A DNA stretch of 64,000 bases from Rhizodiscina lignyota (taxonomy: Eukaryota > Ascomycota > Dothideomycetes > Aulographales > Rhizodiscinaceae), in contig ML978136.1 of NCBI GenBank assembly GCA_010015805.1, positions 655,082-719,081 on the forward strand, written 5' to 3'. Shown here one piece after another: positions 45,036 through 56,580 of the stretch (the first letter of the stretch is position 1; the number at the start of each line of letters is the position of its first letter). The notes under the pieces were generated by a model. It did not search any database. It was not told the DNA's origin and was given only the letters and a program-made list of their open reading frames with translations. The position numbers and the translations under genes are program-made.

Positions 45036-46009
45036 TTTGAAGGCCTGCGCGTTGAAAGATGGGAAATTTCCGAACCTCGTGCTGGTGCTTGAGGTCTTCG
45101 CCGGGAACTCGAGTGCTGTTGCTCCACGAAGTGATAGAAGTAACGGACAGCTTTGAGGGCGAAAAGCGGGTTAGTGGGGGGTGTTGAGAACAGATTGGCG
45201 GGATACACAGATATCGCAGGGAAGCGTGTTGAGCATTGATGCCAATAGGTTGCGCTATGTGGTATTGTCCACCCCCAAGTTGAACTGTTGTTACAGAGAG
45301 CCCCTCTTTCCGGTCACACAAACCACCCACAAACTGCCAAAAATATACCAAAATTTTGATGTTTGATCGTTGCGGCCTATTTGAGTCGATACGTCTCGAT
45401 AAACTTCGTCAGCAGTTTGATGACGAGGCTTTACTAATATCGTATGCGCTTCTGAAGAGTGCATGAGGCTCCCTGCGCTAGATGGTGACTCCAAACTCGA
45501 AAGCTACGCACGCCGGTAGGGGCACAACAACGACGATATGGTAGCGAGAATTGCTGAGGAGAGATTTGAAAGATTTAGAGAAAAGCGAGACGCGAAACCC
45601 AGGGTTGATGTGAGCACCGTCGCCACTGAGGGTAGAAACTTGGATGGAATGTCGGTCACCCTCCTTCTTGCGCACCCCGCTCTAGCGTAGATCTTAACGA
45701 CGACAGCGATCCTCAGGCGATCATCTTCCTTTGCCACGCAGATGAGTATAGTTGCTCTGGATAGAGATTGAATTGCTTAATTGCGATGTGACAGGGTGGT
45801 GGAGGTCGGCAAATCGGACGAACTGCCGAAGGAGATCCACTTTAAATCTCGACGCGACGACGACCCCTTTCCTGCCATTATCCATCAAAGATACCACCAC
45901 AATTAATGAAACGGCTCCCTGGTGCTCCTGCTGGATGTTACGTTGTTCAAGCTGCACTCTCGCTGAAGCTGTAGCGTAAAAAGAGCTTGGAATTAGAAAG
46001 CAAACGGAG
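45036..46009. other. Upstream region of RMP1, no gene recognised
   Basis: Several overlapping frames of 60-130 codons occur on both strands. None shows a domain, TM pattern or splice structure I trust. It passes directly into the 55-bp repeat array. Confidence 0.35.
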
Positions 46010-46015
46010 TGTCTG

Positions 46016-46905
46016 ATTCCCTCAACGACCACCGGCCGCTGGACGGAATCCGCCTGTTGTCAACTGTACGGCTCTACGAGCACCTGCTGGTGTGTGGCTT
46101 AAAGCTACACGATCTAAAGCGCGACGACTTTGAAGCGTCGATTATACTCTGAGCGGAATCTCCACGAGTCTTAGAACTTAGACATTCGAGCATTAATAGC
46201 GCAGCAGGCAGAATATCCACATCACCGATCTGACAGGCTTGCGAGCATTCCCTATACTCTGGACGGAGTTTCAAAGGCCTTGGATGTACACCTGTTTGAG
46301 CATCAATTGCAAAGTAGACGGAATTCAGACGACCTGGAGTTTCACGGCTTCTGAACATCGATCTAAGGCCGACCGGAATCCCCGAGGCATGAAAGATATA
46401 GGAACTATAGCCAGCACCGGACCGGATGAATCTGTATAGGCCGAACCCTGATGACGCATGAGCATCTATGCAAGGCGAAATATAATCTCCAAACCGCAAT
46501 AGCATTACGACTACGGCTCTAATACGAGGCTAAATGGAACCTGCCGAAACGCAAGGCCCATGACTTCCGAGCATCAATGACAGATTGGATCAGATCTCCA
46601 GGCCATTAAGTGCACAGGAGTTGCAGCACCGATGCTACTATGAGCAGAATTCGCACAGCCACAAGATTCATGGCTTCTGAGCCCCAGCGCGAAGCCGAAT
46701 GGAATCTCCAAACCTCCAAGCGTACAGGGCTTCAGGTATCGATATCAGCATCAACAGAATCCCATTTGCGCCAAGTTTAGCGGCCTCAAAGCTTCAATAG
46801 CAAGCTCGATAGGATGTACACACCCTGAAGCACACAGATCGTCGAGCGTCAGTGGCACCCTCAGCGGAACATCCAGCTCTCCAGATGCACAGGCAATCCA
46901 GCAAC
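46016..46905. repeat. Degenerate minisatellite, about 16 units of 55 bp
   Basis: Recurring anchors GAGCATCAAT and CGGAATCTCC lie about 20 bp apart within each unit, and units repeat every 52-57 bp. Unit starts by eye: 46134, 46189, 46244, 46299, 46353, 46408, 46460, 46514, 46569, 46624, 46679, 46736, 46789 and 46844, with two more diverged units before. The period is not a multiple of three and stop codons are frequent, so it is not coding. Confidence 0.7.
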
Positions 46906-47677
46906 AACAGAAGAGGAAGTGGCATCCTTAATGCCTTGATTCCTATTGTTTCCTAGCATCTATTGTCTCAGGGCATGCCGTTGTACATCCGCATTTCCCA
47001 TGCCGTTCGAGCATCGAGCACAACCCTAGTCGTATCCATTCAAACCCAGTTACCCTGATATTATATCATCAAACTTACGTTGCATAGACCATCTTCGATC
47101 CCAAGTATAGCAGAAGTCCAAACAAGGGCATATTAATGCCAGCGTGCTTCAAGGACTCTGGCGACAATGTTGAAACATATATTCGCCGACGAATTCGTAT
47201 CAGTAAATGAAAGAATGACTTTGCAAATGCGGAATGAGGAACAGGTAAACGAAAGGACAGACAAAATGCTTACAAAGTTGTAGGAGAAACTGTCTCACGG
47301 CTTGAAAACGTTCATGAAGACAAGACATACGCAAGATTGTATGGAAAACTGTCTCGCAGGCTGTCTGAATGGCCTGCGATGTGACATACATATTGCGACA
47401 CACAAATTTATATGAGAAATCATGTTGAGTCACATTTCAAAGCATTTTGTGCACGTTTTTTTTGTCATTGATTTCCTGTATTTGAGTCTATCTACGAGAC
47501 TCATGTCTCGTCGTGGAAATTCTGGTATTGTACATGCAATTGCCCACCATGGGCACATTGATTCGTGAGTCATCAGCAAAAATGTAAGACATCAGCAAAA
47601 ACAGCGCAGGTTAGCTAGCCATGCAGTGCAGAAAAAGAAAGAGAAGGGGAAAAGGAAAGAAGAGAGAGCGGTGTTCG
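46906..47677. other. Gene-free stretch 3' of the Mei2-like gene
   Basis: AT-rich, with a T run near 47457-47463. No coding or RNA feature recognised. Confidence 0.35.
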
Positions 47678-49358
47678 CTAGAAGTTGAAGCGGGCCAGCA
47701 AGCGATCCAGCAGGTCGTCGTCCATCTGGGCGCGGGCGACCAGGTCGCGCAACCTGTGCATGCGCTCGGCGCGGGTTGGGGGACGCGAGGAGCCAGCAGG
47801 GTGGCCGAGGTCGTACATGTCGTTGTGCGGGCGTGCTCCGATCGGACGGGCGCGCGGGTACAAGCCCTCGGTCTGCGCGCGCTGCATGCTGCGCTGGTGA
47901 CGGGACTCGTTGTTTGGTGGCGGGAATTGGCATTCCTGGCCCGCGATCTCTGGGCCGTCCAGGTAGGTGAAGAATAGCTGTGCACTGGGATTAACTGAAG
48001 CAATAGTTCGAAAAAGATTGAATGAAGGGGAAGCTTACGTGTGGGCGATGGGCAGGGTGCTCGTCCATGATGGCACTGTTGCGGAAGTGCTCGACAAGAC
48101 TCTCCTGTCCCTGGAGAGTGGCGTAGGACATCTGGAGGACCTTGTGTCCAGGGAAGCCGGGCATTGGCTGGCCCTGCCAGCCGCGCAGGAAGCTCATCAT
48201 GTCTTCTGGCGAGGCGAAGTCGATGAAGGCGTAGCCGACATTGTTGCCAGTCCTGAAGTCCGTGCGGAGATAGACGAAAGAGAAGCGGCCGAAGCTGGAC
48301 GTGCGCAGCAAGCCCAAAACATGCTCAAGTGTGGCATTGTTGGGGATGTTGCGGAGCATGACCGTGGTGCGGACGTCTTGACCACTCACGATCGCCGGCA
48401 GATAGATGCTGTTGCTGGCGTTTGCAGCCCGGTTGTTTCGGCCGTAGCCACGGCTTGACTGGACGAATGAGGTGCGAGTTGGCGTGCTTGGCAACGAGCT
48501 GAAGTGTGAAGGGCGTGTTGGTGTCTGCGGGAACGAGGCGCGGGCCGGCGAGCCGGAGCCGGAGCCAGAGCCAGGGCGGACGTTGAGGGGATCGTTCATG
48601 TCCGCGATGCGGATTCCGGCGTGATTCTCATGGAAGTCCCTCCTGAGCTGAGCAATCATGGTTGGAGTTGGGATGGCGTCGTCGAGATTGGCAACGACCA
48701 TGCCTGGGGGAGAAGCCCTGGAGCTTGATGCGACAGCCGCGGCAGTGGAGCTTGGTCCAGCTGCAGTGCTGGGGCGCGAATTGGCAATGTCGTCGTCCTG
48801 CTGAGCTGGGCTCGGATCGGCGACGAAGAACCAAGAAGGATCCGGGCCATGGAAGCGAGGAAGCATCACTTCCGGCTGGTCGGGAAGAAGGCAGGCCTTG
48901 TAAGAGCGCATGAAGTTGACGGCAGCGTCCTTGTTCGGGAAGACCAGCTTGGTGACATAGATGCCATCTTTCTCGCAAAGATAGCGGTGATGGACTTCTG
49001 GATCATGGTGGTACCGCAAGATACCGTTGTCGAAGAGCGGGGTGGGCATGATGGTCTTGTTGACGTATTCGAAGACGAGAGTCTTGGACATGACATGATG
49101 GTGGTAGCGGACCTGGTCGCGCCAGTCTCCAGGCTTGCGGAGCTCCCTGGCTGCGTCGCCTTGGAGCTGAGAAGCGTAGGGAGGATGGCCGACTTTGTAG
49201 TACGCCGCGCCAAGGAACTGGTTGAATGCAAGGGGCTCGATGATCGCACCCTCTTCGTCGCCGTCAGTGAAGGTGACTGCGACGGTGAGGCATCCGGTGT
49301 CGGGAGAAGCATAGGTGGTGAACGCATCGGCGGCGTTGGGAACGAAGCGGTAAGCCAT
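47678..49358 (-). CDS. Mei2-type RNA-binding protein
   Basis: Two exons on minus (49358-48039, 47977-47678; intron 61 nt, phase 0) give 539 residues. The C-terminal Mei2-type RRM is clear: TTVMLRNIPNNATLEHVLGL (RNP2 region), GRFSFVYLRTDFRTGNNVGYAFIDF (RNP1 region), VLQMSYATLQGQESLVEHFRNSAIM and HRPHLFFT. The joining of HRPH to LFFT by splicing restores the family's R-P-x-L-F ending. The N-terminal half has FTDGDEEGAIIEPLAF and other segments perhaps derived from further RRM folds. Low-complexity Ser/Gly/Ala stretches lie between. Fission-yeast Mei2 controls the switch to meiosis by binding a non-coding RNA; the role here is inferred only by family. The in-frame ATG at 49415 is an alternative start. 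Confidence 0.85.
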
Positions 49359-51178
49359 GTCGACAGAAGATGCTGAGGAGCAAAGTACGGTGCAAGAAGT
49401 GGATGGCGACTGCATTGTCCAAACAGACCGTCAGTAAGCAAGAACAAGAAGATGCCCAAGACTCAAGAGGTAAATGCAAGAGTGATGGAGGCAAAAGATG
49501 TTGCAGGCCAAATTGGAGTAAGTGAAATGAAGAGAGGAAGAGACGGAAGGGAGTGTGGTGGGTTGAAATAGAAAGAAGAAGAGCAAGGTTAAGTGATGTG
49601 TGAGTGGTAGACGACATTTAAAAGAGAAGGGACAAGTGAGGAGTGGGTCATGGATGTGGGCCATGGATGATGCAAGACATGGAATAGGGAAGGGATGAAC
49701 ATGGTGTGGCGAGGCAAGATATTGAAGACGGAAGGGCCAAGTGATGGACGACATGGTGAAGGGAAGGGGCAAGTGCGGGGCGACATGGAAAGAGGAGGGG
49801 CCTACAGGGGTGTGCATGGATGATGTTCAAGAGGGAAGGTACAAGAGGAGTGCGACGGCAATGGAAAGAGGGAAGGGACGACAATGGGAGACTGCAGCGA
49901 CGAAGAAAGAAATGACGAACCTCGATAGCAAGTTCAGGTCGTGGCTTAAAGCTGCGCAGCGAAGATGCTTGGTGGAGAAGCTGATAGTGCGTAAAAGAGC
50001 AAGGGTAAGCGATTGCTGTTTTAGGTACTGACGAAGAAGAGAAGGAACGAGGGTTCGAAAGACGAGCGAAATATATATACTCTTGCACCGACAGGGGTCG
50101 TCTCCGCATCGTCCAGGATCCCGGGGCTATTCGCGACCAAAATCGTACCATATGGAACCAGCCTAGCCCAGAACGAGATGATGTGGGCCCGTTGAATATG
50201 GTATGAACTTTGTTCAGACTTGCTTGGAGTCGCTGGAGTGGACAGCGACGGTCTGCCTCACGACTCTTCCCTCGCGGTATTCCACCACACCACGCAACAA
50301 CCGCAACGTCTTTTTTTGTGTACTCGACGGGGACAGCTTTATAAAGGTCTGGGAGTTTTTCTACTATTTATTTTCTCTATACAATGGTTGTGGATGGTTA
50401 TGGCAGGGTGGTGGTTTTGACGCTGGCAGACAACTTGGAACTTCATTTGGCGTCTTCTTCAGATCGTCTTGAGAACCACGCTAGATCTGCAACGCTAATG
50501 CAAGGTACACGCCACTAGTATACCCTGCTGGCTTTCGGTCCAATTTCCCATTCCCAGAAATTTCACGTCCTTGTGCAAATGAGCAGAATGCTGCAGAACG
50601 CATCCGATTTACCAGACGGTAGAACGTAGCTGGCCATTCCAATTGTCCTGCGCCAAAATTGGCATTGGTTAAAATGCAATTGCGTGTAAATATCAAGCCT
50701 TTCATCTCTTTTCGGCGTCGTCCTGCCATGAAATGGGATTGGAAGTGTGGTGACAGGGATTATGCAATGTGCTCTTAGCGTGCAGGCACCGTTGGCGCAT
50801 GCGGTTATGCACGTCACCTGCTCGGCGAGATCCGAGCCGCCGCTTGCACCCCTGTCGGTGGAGGCTCTCGCAAACGTTATTGCAACTTCAAGATAGCAGC
50901 GACATCAAAGTTCGCATTTGACGTCCACCCTCTCAATAAAGACTCTCCCATTTGTTGGTGTCGAGCTTCTACATGCTTGTCTCATACCCACGACGTTGAG
51001 CACATCCCAATTACCCTTTTCTACATCGACCTATCGCCACTCGAACAAGAACCGCGATTTCAAAAGTAAAGTGAGCACTGCGAGCGATCCCAGAGACCCG
51101 GTCCAGAGCACCCGTCCCCTGTACGATCGCCCGGTACTGGTGTCTGTGGCGCTTTTAGCGTCCCAACAACTGGTCACG
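49359..51178. promoter_or_regulatory. Long divergent intergenic region of the Mei2-like and SEC15 genes
   Basis: 1.8 kb. The part next to the Mei2-like gene (49420-49930) is strongly purine-rich on plus, thus pyrimidine-rich on the coding strand, with many GAAG/GGGA words, typical of a long fungal 5' leader. A TATATATA stretch at about 50071-50080 could be the distal core promoter. The SEC15 side shows no clear motif. Confidence 0.4.
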
Positions 51179-53978
51179 ATGCCTTACGCAATTGACCCGC
51201 CGGACGAACTGGCGAATGCCGTCCAGCAGGTATTGAAGGCCGTGTCGAACGGGCATTAGACAAGGTGCTGACATTTGGAACTAGATTGCCCTGACATCCT
51301 CAGATGCGGACTACATCGATCAGCTCGTGCCCGTTTTGCGCGATGTCAGGCGTTCTGACCGCGCAAACAGGCTGGTCCAGAGCCTCGATGCCCTCGCTGC
51401 TAGACGTGAGGCAGAGATTGAGAAGATGTGCAATTCAAACCACCAAGAGTTCGTGTCCAGTGTGAATGCATTACTGAGAGTCAGGGAGGGCACGGTAGAG
51501 CTCACCTCCGATATTCTCAACCTGAACCAAAGTATCCAGGCCAGTACGGAGAAGCTCGCTGAGCAGAAGAAGGCCCTCGTAGAGTCGCGCGGTGTGAGAC
51601 AGAATATCGATGAGGCCAATCGTGCGCTGGAGTCCTGCCTTGAGGTGCTGAGACTCGCCAATCAAGTTCATGACCTGCTGGCCAAGAAGAAGCACTACGC
51701 AGCTCTGCGAGCGCTGGACGAATTGCAAAATGTCCATTTGAGGGAGGTAGCACGCTACAAGATTGCTGATATTATTGAAAAGTCCGTCCCTGCTACTCAG
51801 AAAATGATTGGCGATGCTGTCATGGCGGACCTCAATACCTGGTTGTACCGCATTCGTGAAGCGTCACAGTACTTGGGAGAAGTGGCTTTCTATCACACGG
51901 ATATGCGCCGCACGCGTCTCAAAGAGCGAATGGACAAAGACTCCAATATGACAAAATTCAGGCTCAATTCTGCCATTGACCTTGTTGCCGACGAGGCCGA
52001 CGAGTTCGACATCCTCAACAACGAAGAGACGGAAACACAGGTCGATTTCTCGCCCCTCTTTGAATGCATCCACATTCACGAGACGCTTGGCCAGATCGAT
52101 AGGTTTCGCCACGAGTACGCCGCCACGCGCAAGTCGCAGAAGGACCTCGTTATCCCTGACTCCGTGAGATTACTGGATGAAGACGAAGCCGACCTGAGCA
52201 GCTTGCTTGAGAGTATTGCGGGTTTCGCGATTGTGGAGAAAGCAACGATGAGGAAGATGCATAACTTCCGTGCGCCTGCAGATGTATGTTGCACCATACT
52301 CTCACCCATCCGAACACTATTTAGATTCCCCTTCAGCAATTAACTTGAGTGACTCGGACAGGTCGACGAGTTGTGGCAATCCATGTGCCAGAGGACAATC
52401 ACACTTATAACCAAAGCTTTACCGGCAGTCAATGATGACGAGAAGTTACTCAAGATCAAGAGCCGTATCGCCTTGTTCATTCAAACGATGGACGTAAGTT
52501 GCGCTCTTTCCCACTCTCTTTATCTCGGGCACTAATAGAGCGATTCAGAGTTGGGGATACAATGTCGCGTCTCTCAACGCCCTTTTGCTTAAGATATTCG
52601 ACAAGTATGCTCAATTGCTCAAACAACGGTTCAGCGAGGACTTTCAAGAGGTAAGGCATATGCATGATGCCTATAATATGACTCGGCTGATCCGTACCAG
52701 ATTGTCTCAACCGACGATTACATGCCCATGCCGATCAACTCTATCGATGAGTACGACAAGGTGGTCAATGTGTCGTGGTACACGCCGGAAAAGTCGCGTG
52801 AGGAATTAGAGTGCGTTCGAAGCTTTCCCCTTATGGCTCTCCCCCCTTTCACTCCTCTGATTCCTAGCTCTCGAATTACTCTATTTTCTTCACTTCTAGG
52901 AATATTTTTAAAGCATACAACCAACAAAAACCATCACCATACAGATTCCCCTGCGTCCTCCCTTTCAGCCAGATGTATCCGCTTTGCTGTATCGACATCC
53001 GGAACTTCCTCAACCAGATCTACCTCTTCTCCGATGAGCACTTCCAGCGCTCTGCCATCATTGACGACACCCTGCGCGACTCGCTCGACGAACTCTTGTC
53101 CGAGAAAGTATGCCAGTCTCTGGTCGATCGCCTCTCGAGTCAGTACCCCGGCCAAATCGTGCAGATTCTCACAAACTTGGGCCACTTCGAGATTGCGTGC
53201 TCGGAGCTGCAGAGCTTGCTGTACGAAGCAAGGAGCAATAAGAGTGGAGGTAGTGCCGAAATTGAGTTGCATGCAACGGAGAAGTTTAAGGAGGGGAAGA
53301 AGATGGCTGAGAAACGTATCTTCGAATTGGTTAACAGCAAGATTGACGATTTGATTGAGATTGCGGAATACGACTGGTATGTACTAGTCTTTTCATTATT
53401 GTGGCGCTTGTTTGAAGCGCATTTCGGATGCCATGAAGATGGTGGAGAGCATAGTGCTGACGAGAGACGACAGGACCGCGTCAACGCCTCTCACTGTCCC
53501 ATCGAATTACATACAAGAGCTGACACAATACCTGTCCGTCAATATGGACTCTGTCCTCCTCGGTCTGCCCACCGAGATTAAAGAACTGGTCTACTTTGAC
53601 GCCCTCTCTCATGCCGCTACTATGATCCTTGCCCTGCCTCTCGACCTTAACGTCAAGTCAATCTCCGCCGCCGCAGTCAAGACCCTCTCCAACGACGTTC
53701 AGCATCTTAGTCAATTTGTCGAAAGTCTGGGTAATCCGATCCTCGACGAGAATCTCGACGAATTGAGACAGACAGTCATGCTGATGGGCAGCGAGAATGC
53801 GGAGGAGGAGTTCTTCGATGTCGCACAGAGGAACAGGAAGTTTGGCAAGGTGGATAATATGAATGGTGCAGTGCTCTTGGAAAAGGTTCAGCAGGGCGCA
53901 GCGGTTCCGGTCCAGAGCCCGACGCGCACGGCGGATAGGTTCGCGAATATCGGCTCAAGATTTGGTCTAAACCGGTAG
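51179..53978 (+). CDS. SEC15: Exocyst complex component Sec15
   Basis: Seven exons: 51179-51229, 51285-52283, 52362-52493, 52549-52650, 52701-52810, 52900-53376 and 53474-53978 (introns 50-97 nt), 791 residues, all phases consistent. Sec15 links Rab GTPases on secretory vesicles to the exocyst at the plasma membrane. The N-terminal half is coiled-coil (LNQSIQASTEKLAEQKKALVESRG), followed by the helical CorEx rods. Conserved stretches include HYAALRALDELQNVHL, ENIFKAYNQQKPSPYRFPCV-LPFSQMYPLCCIDIRNFLNQ, AEYDWTASTP and SVLLGLPTEIKELVYFDALSHAA. The last intron needs the acceptor at 53473 (branch CTGAC) to keep the frame; an earlier AG at 53417 would break it. The C-terminus FANIGSRFG is typical. 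Confidence 0.92.
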
Positions 53979-54437
53979 ACGCTACTCAATCCTTGTTCAT
54001 AGAATTGGAGCACTGGAGGCACCTTGGCTTTTGTGTTCAATTGGACAGCGAATTTTTTATATATTAAAGGTAAAGGTGCCTAATAGCACACTTCTCCGCA
54101 TTGGTCGTTTTAATGGGATAGAATATTGAGTCATTTCTTGAAAGGAATTAGAGCTGTTTTACACAAAGCACTTGCGCTTTGCACCGCTTCTGGTCCACGT
54201 TGCCACTGGATTCCGCTTCTCTTCGACTTCCGCAACATGCATTCACCCGCCTCGCCCCAGTATCGCAGCGAGACTGAGAGATATGGCAGTGAAAGAGCAA
54301 TATGGACGAGTGCGCAGAAACCACTGCATACTCAATTTGTGAGTCTGTCACGACATGTTCAAGCAAACAGCGTATTCTCGGCTCTCACTTCTCAAAAGAA
54401 ATGATCTAGCCATTTCCCCTTGTCATCACTATCGAAT
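53979..54437. other. Intergenic between SEC15 and the F-box gene
   Basis: Tail-to-tail gap between convergent genes. Nothing recognised. Confidence 0.35.
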
Positions 54438-55978
54438 CTACAGGTTGCTCTGCGGCCGCATGCTCTCGCGCTCGTTCATTGTAGCATCAAGTTTCTTCAA
54501 CAGCTGACTCTGGAACCCCTCTTTATCCTTCATAGTCAAGTTCGCCCTCGACTCTGTTGACTCGAACATAGACTCGTCGAATACCAAAACCTCCTTATAG
54601 TCTTCCATCCTGCTAATATTACCGCCGCGAAGAAGCTGGTCGACGAATGTTCGAAACGCGATATTCCTGCTCCGAAGCTCGACCATTAAGTTCTGCATCA
54701 TCGGAAGGAGGTCGAATACGAGCGAAGCATACGCCCACGGTTCGGATACGTCGAGCAGCCAATTGCTGGGAACAAAGTCGAAATTGCGCAGGGAGTCTGG
54801 CTTCGGCAGCTGAGATATCTCTCTGAACTCGTCTTCTGCGGCGTCTCGAGCTTGGTCACGGCCCTTGATCGTCAAAGTGGACGCTACTCGCAAGGTCTCC
54901 AAATTCGGCGGTGCAAGCCCTTCTCGAATGCAGTTGCACAATGCAGACTGTGGGGAGATTTGGAGGCAAGATAGAGCCTCAAATTCCAACAGTGCTCCGT
55001 GCCACTGTGTTGTGTTTTGGAGAGTATATATGTCCCCGAAGGAAGCATGGTGCTTGAGATATTGAAGTGACTGTGCTTGCTGTCGGAGTGCTGCGAAAAA
55101 CTCTATGGGTGTCTGGCCAGCCATTTCGACGCCCCAAGCCATAGATTCTTGCAAGGTGAAGTTTGTGAGTGCCTTGGGGAGCGACAAAATAGGGAAGAGA
55201 GCTGCAGCAATTATCTTGCAATCCTCGAGTACTAGATTCTTCAATGGCGTGCTCTTTGGAAAGTTACTTGCAATAGTGAGGCGCTTGGTGTCTTTTTCGG
55301 TCCCACTCACTCTGGAGAGATGGATATACTCCAGGGTTTGATGAAAGAAAATCGCTGCCATGTCTCTTATATTCCAATGTTTCTCCCGTAGTCCATGAGA
55401 GTGGAGAGTGACTGGAGGACAGATGAGTTTTTCAATCTTCGAACGGTTCATATTGACTCACAAGACCGTAAGGCAGGCAGTGCTTCCGGATTTCTTTGAG
55501 GATTAGATATGGCAGCTTCTTGGAACGCTTTCTCGAAATTCGTAATGTCCTCTTGCCACTTATCGCTCTCCTCCTCGACCCAGTGCGGTGTCGTGTGCCA
55601 CGATGACTGGACATCAGGTGTCTCACCGCACCACGGAGATTCGATCGACCAACTTCGCAGATTGGGTATTTGCTTAACCCAGGTGGTTATCGCTGATGTG
55701 CTTCTGTACTCATGATGCCGTATCTTAAGGCGTAGAGAATCGACGGCATCGGCTCTTGCTGGTCGCGAGGTAAAGGCGTGGACGACTTGCTCAAGCCTTG
55801 TACCACTTTGGATATAAATCTGGTTGTAGATAAGCGGTTCCGCTATCTTCTGCATACGAGAGCAGCTTTGTGCAAGTGACAGGAGAGCATGGGTGTCGTC
55901 TCTGAGAGATTCGACGATATCGAGCAGGAGTTCATTGGAAAGATCAAGGAGACTGCGAGAGTTGGACATCCTGCTCAA
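54438..55978 (-). CDS. F-box protein, substrate unknown
   Basis: Two exons on minus (55978-55462, 55411-54438; intron 50 nt) give 496 residues. The F-box is at residues 10-55: LLDLSNELLLDIVESLRDDTHALLSLAQSCSRMQKIAEPLIY, the Skp1-binding pattern of SCF ubiquitin ligase receptors. The rest has leucine-rich-repeat-like segments (TPLKNLVLEDCKII, LTNFTLQESMAWG, PNLETLRVASTLTIKG) that would recognise a substrate. The second exon cannot simply begin at its own ATG, since the 50-nt intron in between gives the natural read-through. Fungal genomes carry many fast-evolving copies of this type. Its start overlaps no other gene, and TRM6 is divergent from it. Confidence 0.75.
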
Positions 55979-56580
55979 GGATCGAAGGAGAGATGAACTT
56001 CTGAGTTACAACGTCCTTTGGACTTGAAAAGATTGAGTCTGGAAACTAGGCACACGATATACTCCTACCAATTTCCAAGAACACCAAGAAGGGCTGAGTT
56101 CAGCCGCAAACTATCGGCCCCGTATCCAGCCACATCTTCCCTTGGCGGTGAGCACTGCAAGATGAATCAGGCACTAGGCATGAATAGAGAAAATATGGCC
56201 AGAGCAGAAAATCGTAAGTTTTGAACTCTCCTCACGTTTGAGTCTCGCAGACATCGATGTCGATACGACAGCATGAGACAATGTCAAGACCACAGGCCAG
56301 AAGCGGCGGTGGAGACAATATCTAAATGAAGAAAGCCATCTGCACGTAGACGACCCTGCATAAATATTTCGTAATGCCACTCAATTGAGAAATATCAAAT
56401 CGCCAGACGAGAACATTGAATCTCTCCTCTTGTATCGCGTGAGGTGGCGCCCACTTCGTGCGGGACCGAGCAGTGGAAAAAAAAAGTGGGCTTCCAATTC
56501 GCGACACAACAGTACTCTCATTAGCAACTTCGTTCGTTTGCAATTTACGACGATGCGACAATAACATTTAACTATCAAAG
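55979..56580. promoter_or_regulatory. Divergent intergenic region of the F-box gene and TRM6
   Basis: Contains both promoters and leaders in about 600 bp. No particular motif or repeat was recognised. Confidence 0.35.

Noticed and set aside
45478-45740. Short minus-strand frames upstream of RMP1 that look mildly hydrophobic
   Set aside because: No start context, splice pattern or homology; several frames compete.
47621-47977. Open frames on the plus strand opposite the last exon of the Mei2-like gene
   Set aside because: Antisense shadow of a GC-rich coding exon.
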